Of a DNA stretch of 64,000 nt, positions 62,384-64,000 are shown in pieces. This DNA is from Streptomyces massasporeus. GTDB taxonomy: Bacteria; Actinomycetota; Actinomycetes; Streptomycetales; Streptomycetaceae. How positions within the stretch are numbered: position 1 is the first letter of the stretch; every line of letters begins with the position of its first letter. The translations under genes and the position numbers were made by a program. The DNA lies in assembly GCF_014648995.1 (NCBI RefSeq), contig NZ_BMSE01000002.1:372001-436000 (forward strand). Direction: 5' to 3'. The notes beneath the pieces are model-generated. The model made no database searches. It was given only the letters and a program-made list of their open reading frames with translations, and was not told the DNA's origin.

Positions 62384-64000
62384 TCAGTCCGAGACGGCGT
62401 ACGCCTGCGTCGACCACAGCGAATACCCGTACGGGGTGGCCCGCTTGTCGCCCTGGACGCGCACGAACCGCACGTCCTGTTCGTCCATGGGGACGTTCTC
62501 CCGTCCGCCCCGGCTGTCCCGGACCACGGCGGCGGTGCGCCAGCGGCGGCCGTCCGGGGAGACCTGGACGCGGTAGGAGGAGGGGTGGGCGTCCTGCCAG
62601 TGCAGCGCGACCCGGCCGAGCCGCGCCGGGCGGGCCAGCTCCACCTGCCACCAGGCGCCGTCGTCGACCGGGGACGACCAGCGGGTCTCCGGGTCCCCGT
62701 CGTTCGCCGCCGACGCGGGGAAGTCGGGTGTCTCGTCACCCGAGGAACGGGCGGTGCCGGTGCGGGCCAGGTCGGGGCCGCCGGTGGGCGGGACGGCCCG
62801 GACGGTGAGCGTGCGGTCCGCTCCCGCGAACCCCAGCCGGACGTCGTACGACCGCATCGGGGCGCCGCGCTCCACGGTCACCTCGACCGGGACCTCCACC
62901 GTCGTGCCGCGCCGCACGGTCAGCTCGCCCCTCGGCACCCGGACGCGGACGCCCTCGGGCGCCTCGACGGTCAGCCTGCCGCGGGCGTCGGAGGGGCGCA
63001 GCGATCCGAGCCGGGCGGTCAGCCGCTCGGTGCGGCCGGTCTCGACGTCCGCCCGGTCGCGGGGCAGGCCGAGGGAGACGGCGGGCGAGTCGGTGAACCA
63101 GGGGATGAGGTGGTGCACGCGGGAGGGCTCGGGACCGGTGACCCGCAGGGCGTCGGCGCGGGTCCCGAGCCGCACCTCGGTCGCCCCGGACCGGTCCAGC
63201 CGGCCCGCCTCACGCCAGCCCTGCCCCGGCACGTGCACCTCGACGCCGCCCTCGGTGCCCGGCTCGGTCAGGGCCGTCACGGCGGTGAGCGCCCGGGGCT
63301 GCGGGAGGCGCAGGGTGCGGCCGTCGCCGGGGCTGCGGAGCGGCTCGTGGTGGATGCCCGACCACGCGGCGTACGACTTCTGCGCCCGCTGCAGGAAGGG
63401 GTCCAGCACGTCCGTGCCGACCTCCACGGGGGCCGACTCCAGCCGGGCCCGCAGCGCGCCGAGCCTGCGGTACGCCGTCCAGGCCGCCGCCGTGTCCCCG
63501 GCGCGCTGCGCGTCCAGCATGCCGAGCGCGGCCGTGCCCGCCTCGCCGTAGGCCGCCAGCTGTTCCGACCAGGGGGCGACCTCGGAGCCGAGGCCCGTTC
63601 CGGACAGGCGCCGGGGCAGCTCGCGCAGCACGGTGAAGGCCTCGCGCAGCCGCCGCTCGGCGTCCCCGTCGGTGCCCGCGCCGCCCGCCGTGCGGGATGC
63701 CCAGTACGCCTCGGTCAGCGGGCGCAGATACGCCGACTCCTCGTCGTCCAGGACCGACGAGGCGTCGTTGCCGGCCAGCGCGGCCAGGGCCTGCTCACGG
63801 CGCCGGTCCCCGCCCGCGAGGTCGGCGATCGCGGCCCGCCAGGACTCCCCGGGCCGGTAGGCGCGCGGGTTCCAGGCGTAGTCGGCGGCGGTGAACAGGG
63901 GGATGCGGGACGCCTCCGGCTGCTGCATCGCGTTGGCCAGCAGGGCGGCCGAGCCGGTCGCGACGGCCGGATCACGGCCCTGGTAGGGGCCGAGGAAGAT
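62384..64000 (-). CDS. GH84-type beta-N-acetylglucosaminidase, C-terminal part (N-terminus off window)
   Basis: The window holds the last ~538 residues. At the window edge it reads LGPYQGRDPAVATGSAALLA, then EASRIPLFTAADYAWNPRAY, the end of the catalytic region in GH84 enzymes (LGPY..R, ASK..LYT.ADY.WNP). A helical region and an Ig-like part follow (TVEAPEGVRVRVPRGELTV), then a C-terminal F5/8-type carbohydrate-binding domain (FPASAANDGDPETRWSSP, VQVSPDGRRWRTAAVVRD). It is probably secreted and acts on host, fungal or bacterial glycans. The catalytic Asp pair is outside the window. Confidence 0.85.
   Translation of the reverse strand: MFLGPYQGRDPAVATGSAALLANAMQQPEASRIPLFTAADYAWNPRAYRPGESWRAAIADLAGGDRRREQALAALAGNDASSVLDDEESAYLRPLTEAYWASRTAGGAGTDGDAERRLREAFTVLRELPRRLSGTGLGSEVAPWSEQLAAYGEAGTAALGMLDAQRAGDTAAAWTAYRRLGALRARLESAPVEVGTDVLDPFLQRAQKSYAAWSGIHHEPLRSPGDGRTLRLPQPRALTAVTALTEPGTEGGVEVHVPGQGWREAGRLDRSGATEVRLGTRADALRVTGPEPSRVHHLIPWFTDSPAVSLGLPRDRADVETGRTERLTARLGSLRPSDARGRLTVEAPEGVRVRVPRGELTVRRGTTVEVPVEVTVERGAPMRSYDVRLGFAGADRTLTVRAVPPTGGPDLARTGTARSSGDETPDFPASAANDGDPETRWSSPVDDGAWWQVELARPARLGRVALHWQDAHPSSYRVQVSPDGRRWRTAAVVRDSRGGRENVPMDEQDVRFVRVQGDKRATPYGYSLWSTQAYAVSD

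Overview
The window is high-GC actinobacterial chromosome, almost certainly Streptomyces: GTG/TTG starts are common, genes overlap by 4 nt, and it carries a chaplin, a tyrosinase/chaperone pair, sporulation-type dynamins with an SsbB paralogue, and an LPXTG thioester protein. Reading was by eye on both strands, so family calls rest on motifs and remembered family features, not on searches.

1-5115 (minus) is the end of an exopolysaccharide operon: MurJ-like flippase, O-antigen-ligase-type polymerase/ligase, polyprenyl glycosylphosphotransferase and GT4 glycosyltransferase, all coupled by 4-nt overlaps. 5166-8096 holds three secreted proteins of unknown function. 8297-12061 is a cell-surface/pigment region: tyrosinase chaperone and tyrosinase, a ChpG/ChpH-like chaplin, then a two-gene module of small Cys-containing secreted proteins (A-B) that has been tandemly duplicated (A'-B'). 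12123-17383 has a D-2-hydroxyacid dehydrogenase, a probable truncated sensor-kinase fragment, an FtsX-type permease whose 3' end is duplicated downstream, and a truncated class III lanthipeptide synthetase. An HD/ankyrin protein lies between this broken gene and a tRNA-Arg(TCT).

19013-23336 is a sporulation-division cluster (dynA-, dynB- and ssbB-like). 23613-25022 is a thioester surface protein. 25742-32133 looks like a decayed integrated element in the ettA promoter region: 66-bp imperfect direct repeats at both ends, short tandem TGGGCCGTC boxes just inside each end, an IS5-type transposase, two GntR regulators, an overlapping minus-strand operon with one frameshifted and one nonsense-interrupted gene, an HNH nuclease and a possible immunity protein. 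32174-36418 resumes core functions (EttA, thioesterase, truncated haemoglobin GlbO, methyltransferase).

36440-47228 (minus) is a seven-gene signalling operon: GlnX-like membrane sensor, GlnH-like amino-acid-binding protein, coiled-coil protein, PknG-type kinase, PP2C phosphatase, VWA protein and FHA protein. It resembles the mycobacterial PknG/GlnH/GlnX system with extra partners. 47406-50043 is a divergent MFS/MocR pair around a palindrome. 50111-56832 is a sugar locus (kinase, GH4 phospho-glucosidase, ABC importer, ROK regulator). The right end carries an MscS channel, an HNH protein, a PadR-controlled ABC/FtsX exporter, and the 3' part of a GH84-type glycosidase running off the window.
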